Assembly: GCA_025463785.1 (NCBI GenBank)
Contig: JAODBD010000003.1
Span: 62,001 to 126,000, forward strand
Source of the DNA: Glaciihabitans sp.
GTDB lineage: Bacteria > Actinomycetota > Actinomycetes > Actinomycetales > Microbacteriaceae
Direction: 5' to 3'
Length of the DNA: 64,000 bases
Part shown: in pieces, positions 60,535-64,000 of the stretch
Position numbering within the stretch: position 1 is the stretch's first letter
Layout: each line of letters opens with the position of its first letter
Notes under the pieces: generated by a model
Told to the model about the DNA's origin: nothing
The model's database searches: none
The model's input: the letters and a program-made list of their open reading frames with translations, nothing else
Made by a program: the position numbers and the translations under genes

Positions 60535-61500
60535 TTGGCTCTCACCAGCACGGCGGGTCGCGCGACGGAAACATCTTCCGTCGCGCGGCCCGGCCGGGTC
60601 TCATCCCCTCGCAGGCGCCGCCGGTTTACCCTGACGCCGTACCTGTTTCTGCTGCCCGGCGTGGTTATCTTCGTGGTCGCAATTATCTGGCCTGCGGTCT
60701 CCGCTTTCCAGATGAGCCTCTACCACTGGAATGTCTTCAACGCGCAGCTCAGCCAGTGGAGCGGGATCGACAACTACCTCACCGCGTTCAAGGATCCGCA
60801 CTTCTGGCAGAGCCTCGCCAACAGCGCGATCTACATGGTTGCAACGGTCATCCCGCAGATGGTCATTGGCCTCTTCATCGCCCTACTCCTCAAGAAGAAG
60901 AGCCCGGTGCAGCCGCTGTTCCGGGTCCTGTTCTACCTTCCCGTCGTCACGAGCTGGGTCGTCGTCTCGCTGCTCTTCAAGTTCCTGTTCGACGACAGCG
61001 GCCTCATCAACTTCACGCTCCACGACTTTCTGCACCTCATGAATAGCGACGTCTCCTGGCTGGCCGACCGGTGGAGCGCACTCGTCGTCATCTGTCTGCT
61101 CGGCATCTGGAAAGGCATCGGCTGGTCGATGATGATCTACCTCGCAGCCCTCCAGGGCGTGCCCGAATCTCTCGAGGAGGCCGCCGAAATGGATGGCGCC
61201 AACCGCTGGCAGCGTTTCCGCGCAGTCACCATTCCCGCCATCAATCCCGCGACCGTGTTCATCTCCGTCATGCTCGTCATCGGCGGGCTCAACGTCTTCA
61301 CCTCGGTGCAGCTGATCACCGGTGGCGGCCCCGTCGGACAGACGGATGTCGTGCTCACCTACATGTACACGCAGGCCTTCAACTTCAGCGACTTCGGTTA
61401 CGCGTCGACCCTTGCGGTCATCCTGGCCGTCTTCGTGTTCATCCTCGCGATGCTGCAACTGCGCATCCTGCGAACCCGCGACGGCGAGGAACTGGCATGA
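60535..61500 (+). CDS. sugar ABC transporter permease, MalF type
   Basis: 321 residues from TTG 60535, 4 nt after the previous stop. Six hydrophobic helices starting at LTPYLFLLPGVVIFVVAI, and an EAA loop EAAEMDGANRWQRFRAVTIPAINPA in the second half. Transmembrane half of the importer. The cognate ATPase (MsiK/UgpC type) is not in the window; many actinobacterial sugar importers share one encoded elsewhere. Confidence 0.9.
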   Translation: MALTSTAGRATETSSVARPGRVSSPRRRRRFTLTPYLFLLPGVVIFVVAIIWPAVSAFQMSLYHWNVFNAQLSQWSGIDNYLTAFKDPHFWQSLANSAIYMVATVIPQMVIGLFIALLLKKKSPVQPLFRVLFYLPVVTSWVVVSLLFKFLFDDSGLINFTLHDFLHLMNSDVSWLADRWSALVVICLLGIWKGIGWSMMIYLAALQGVPESLEEAAEMDGANRWQRFRAVTIPAINPATVFISVMLVIGGLNVFTSVQLITGGGPVGQTDVVLTYMYTQAFNFSDFGYASTLAVILAVFVFILAMLQLRILRTRDGEELA

Positions 61501-62366
61501 CAGCCCTGGCACCGCGCGCATCCCGCCGACGGCGTTCGGCTGGCTGGCCGGCCGCAACGACGCTGCGCTATGCCGCGCTGATAGTCGGAGCGATCGTCAT
61601 GGTGACGCCATTCCTCTACATGCTGTCGACGAGCTTCCAATCGCAGGCGTACGTGCTGACCATTCCGCCGCAGTTCATCCCGAACCCGGCAACGACCGGC
61701 AACTACACCGCAGCGATCGGCACAGAGAACTTTCTGCTCTACTTCGTGAACTCGCTCATCGTTGCCGTGATCTCGACGGCCGGCTCGGTTCTTCTGAGCT
61801 CGATGATGGCGTACTCGTTTGCACGCTTCGCCTTCCGCGGCAAGGAGGCTATCTTCAGGCTGCTGCTCGCGGGGCTCACGATTCCGGCGGTCATGCTGCT
61901 CATCCCGCAGTTCATCCTGGCCAGGAACCTGCACCTGCTGGATTCGCTCGGCGGCCTGATCTTCTTCTATATCGCCGGGTCGCTGTCGCTCAACACCTTC
62001 CTGATGCGCGGGTTCTTCGCGTCCATCCCCGGCGAACTCGACCAGGCCATGCAGGTGGACGGCGCTAATTCCTGGACGCGGTACTGGCGCCTCGCCATCC
62101 CGCTCGCGAAGCCCGCGATCGCGGTTGCGACAATCTTCACGTTCCTGAACAGCTGGGACGAGTATCCGATCGCGTTGACAATGATCAACAATTCGGACAA
62201 CGCGACCCTGCCGCTCGCGATTGCGAACTTCCAGGGGCAGCACGCGACCCAGTGGGGGCTGGTTTTTGCAGCATCCCTGATAGCGGTGATCCCGGTGCTG
62301 ATTGTGTTCCTCGTCTTCCAACGCTACTTCGTGCAGGGTTTAACTTCAGGGGCGGTCAAGGGATGA
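61497..62366 (+). CDS. sugar ABC transporter permease, MalG type
   Basis: 289 residues, ATGA overlap with the MalF-type gene. Six helices and the EAA loop DQAMQVDGANSWTRYWRLAIPLAKPA. Partner of the preceding permease; ends with an ATGA overlap into the GH66 gene. Confidence 0.92.
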   Translation: MTALAPRASRRRRSAGWPAATTLRYAALIVGAIVMVTPFLYMLSTSFQSQAYVLTIPPQFIPNPATTGNYTAAIGTENFLLYFVNSLIVAVISTAGSVLLSSMMAYSFARFAFRGKEAIFRLLLAGLTIPAVMLLIPQFILARNLHLLDSLGGLIFFYIAGSLSLNTFLMRGFFASIPGELDQAMQVDGANSWTRYWRLAIPLAKPAIAVATIFTFLNSWDEYPIALTMINNSDNATLPLAIANFQGQHATQWGLVFAASLIAVIPVLIVFLVFQRYFVQGLTSGAVKG

Positions 62367-63964
62367 GCGCGTTCGAACTCCTGCCAAGGCGGGCGACCTA
62401 CGCCGCGGGCGACTCCGTCGCAATCGAGGTTCGCGGTGCCGCCGGTCCCGGCGAGGTCATCCTGCGTCGGCTCGGCGACGAGGTGCTGCGTGTCGCATAC
62501 ACGGGCGGCGATTCAATCGTCCTCGCCTGGCTTCCCGTCGGCACCTACGGCGTCGAACTCGTGACGGAGGCAGCGTCGGCGCGAACCGCCATCGAAGTGA
62601 CGGCGGATGCCCGTGCCCGGCTCCGCTACGGATTCGCCGTCGACTACTCGCCCGGCCGCGACCTCGTCGGCATCTCGGACACGATTCGTCGCCTGCACCT
62701 GACCGACATCATGCTCTACGACTGGGCCTACCGTCACGCCGACCTGCTGGGCGGCGGCGAGGATTATCGGGATGCCCTCGATCAGCCGATCGCGCTGCGG
62801 ACGGTTCGCGACCTGGTCGCCGCCGCCCAGGCGGCCGGCGCCAGGGCTCTCGGCTACGCCGCCGTCTATGCGGTCGGTCCGGCGGAGTGGGACGACTGGA
62901 AACACCGCGCGCTGCTCACGGCGACCGGCGAACCATACGGGCTTGGCGACTTCCTGTTCATACTCGACCCGGCATCCCCGGACTGGCTCGCGAGTTTCAC
63001 CGGTCAACTCGACCGGTCGGTGAAGGAGGTCGGGTTCGACGGCTTCCACCTCGACCAGTTCGGGTATCCGAAACGCGCAACGGTGCCGGACGGCAGCCGG
63101 GTGGATGTCGCTGACTCCCTGCGGAAGCTCATCGAGTCGGTGCGCGACGCACTGCCAGACGCGCAGCTGGTCTTCAACAACGTCAACGATTTCCCGACCT
63201 GGGTTACCGCAAAGCTCCGACAGGATGCCGTCTATATCGAGGTGTGGGCGCCGACCCTGACCCTCGGATCGCTCGGCACGCTCGTCACGCGAGCGCGTTC
63301 GGTCGCAGGCGAAAAGCCGATCTCCATCGCTGCCTATCAGGAGGTGTACGACCGGGCGCAGGCCGCAGCCTCCGATCTCGCGACCTCGTTCACGATGGCG
63401 ACGCTGTTCTCGCACGGCGCGACCCAGATACTGGCCGGCGAGGCGGATCGCCTCCTGGTCGACCCGTACTACGTGCGCAATCACGTGGTCGAGCCGTCGA
63501 CGGCTGCCCTGCTGAAGCGCTGGTACGACTTCCTGGTCGAGCACGACGAGATCCTGATGGACCCATCGATCGTCGACGTAACCGGTTCGTACGCGGGCGA
63601 CTACAACGACGATTGTGACGTAACTTTCGCCGGGTTGGCGGTGAGCTCGACCGCCGACGCCGGCACGGTGTGGCGCCGCATCACGAGCGTGGGTGAGCGT
63701 CTCGTCGTGCACCTGATCAACCTCGTCGGACAGAATGACGCGCTCTGGGATGCGCCGCGAAATCCGCCGACGCCGGTGTCGGGCATCCTGCGTTTCCGGC
63801 GCGCAGGCGACGCGATGCCGCGCGTTCGCATCGCGGATCCGGATGCCGCCGGCCGGCTCATCGACGTCCCCGTCGCTCTCGACGGCACCCACGCCACGGC
63901 CACGCTGCCGGGGTTCGGCGTGTGGCAGGTCGTCGTCATCGACTTCGAAGAAAGAGTGTCATGA
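62363..63964 (+). CDS. GH66 dextranase / cycloisomaltooligosaccharide-enzyme family protein
   Basis: 533 residues without a signal peptide. An N-terminal beta-sandwich precedes a (beta/alpha)8 barrel with DIMLYDWAYRHADLLGGG, GFDGFHLDQFG (putative nucleophile Asp231) and AVYIEVWAP (putative acid/base Glu293), the order and spacing of GH66. Secreted members cut dextran; this one is intracellular and lies in an importer operon, so short isomalto-oligosaccharides are the likely substrate. Ends with an ATGA overlap into the next gene. Confidence 0.8.
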   Translation: MSAFELLPRRATYAAGDSVAIEVRGAAGPGEVILRRLGDEVLRVAYTGGDSIVLAWLPVGTYGVELVTEAASARTAIEVTADARARLRYGFAVDYSPGRDLVGISDTIRRLHLTDIMLYDWAYRHADLLGGGEDYRDALDQPIALRTVRDLVAAAQAAGARALGYAAVYAVGPAEWDDWKHRALLTATGEPYGLGDFLFILDPASPDWLASFTGQLDRSVKEVGFDGFHLDQFGYPKRATVPDGSRVDVADSLRKLIESVRDALPDAQLVFNNVNDFPTWVTAKLRQDAVYIEVWAPTLTLGSLGTLVTRARSVAGEKPISIAAYQEVYDRAQAAASDLATSFTMATLFSHGATQILAGEADRLLVDPYYVRNHVVEPSTAALLKRWYDFLVEHDEILMDPSIVDVTGSYAGDYNDDCDVTFAGLAVSSTADAGTVWRRITSVGERLVVHLINLVGQNDALWDAPRNPPTPVSGILRFRRAGDAMPRVRIADPDAAGRLIDVPVALDGTHATATLPGFGVWQVVVIDFEERVS

Positions 63965-64000
63965 CCGACGTTGTCACCTGGATTACCGGGAAGACCCCGG
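63961..64000 (+). CDS. start of a further operon gene, truncated by the window end
   Basis: ATG 63961 overlaps the GH66 stop (ATGA) and 13 codons (MTDVVTWITGKTP) are visible. Too little to identify; by position another carbohydrate enzyme, for example an alpha-glucosidase, is likely. Confidence 0.5.
   Translation, partial: MTDVVTWITGKTP

Overview
The window is high-GC chromosomal DNA of an actinobacterium. Gene content and style point to the family Microbacteriaceae: NucS mismatch-repair endonuclease, a 13E12-type DUF222/HNH gene, a coproporphyrin-dependent haem pathway with HemQ, a LAXTG-type sortase signal, many GTG/TTG starts, and frequent GGATG/CATCC words. The genus cannot be fixed from sequence alone. 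No rRNA, tRNA, CRISPR array, insertion sequence or prophage was recognised.

Layout. 1-3.3 kb: end of a membrane protein, then a three-gene type III polyketide cluster (synthase, membrane methyltransferase, FAD enzyme) like alkylresorcinol/alkylpyrone operons. 3.4-13.98 kb: an OhrR-like regulator facing a tiny zinc-ribbon gene, an agmatine-to-putrescine pair (aguBA), a HAD phosphatase, nucS, an MFS transporter facing a LacI regulator, an SDR enzyme facing an M13 peptidase, and a beta-lactamase-fold protein. 14.0-17.5 kb: a structured leader and a 1044-residue wall-anchored surface protein. 17.6-30.8 kb: a haem block (hemA facing hemE-hemG; hemQ-hemH-hemC-hemD-hemB-hemL) with five small envelope genes inside it. 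30.8-42.9 kb: housekeeping and accessory enzymes (pfkA, trhO, AlkA-like glycosylase, oxidoreductases, DUF222/HNH, MarR). 43.0-48.4 kb: two secreted paralogues with glycine-rich beta-helix and Ig-like repeats. 48.6-57.9 kb: putA, GntR, ArsR plus hydrolase, Lrp plus a DDAH-family hydrolase plus rocD, and a Gfo/Idh/MocA enzyme. 57.9-64.0 kb: a ROK regulator facing an ABC importer operon with a GH66 dextranase-family enzyme, probably for isomalto-oligosaccharides.

Links between genes. RocD and PutA can join arginine/ornithine and proline catabolism to glutamate. The hem genes supply every step from glutamyl-tRNA to haem except glutamyl-tRNA synthetase. AguB and AguA convert agmatine to putrescine.

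Two window-wide patterns stand out. First, about 20 genes lack a Shine-Dalgarno sequence and instead carry a TANNNT hexamer ending 6-8 nt before the start codon, as expected for leaderless transcripts; hemA and hemE share a 17-bp gap with overlapping -10s on opposite strands. Second, short tandem repeats (periods 4 to 26 bp) have expanded in intergenic gaps, just after stop codons and inside non-conserved parts of housekeeping proteins (HemB, RocD, HemG, TrhO, AcuI-like). Two near-identical 23-24 bp-stem palindromes with paired compensatory changes suggest a dispersed palindromic repeat family.
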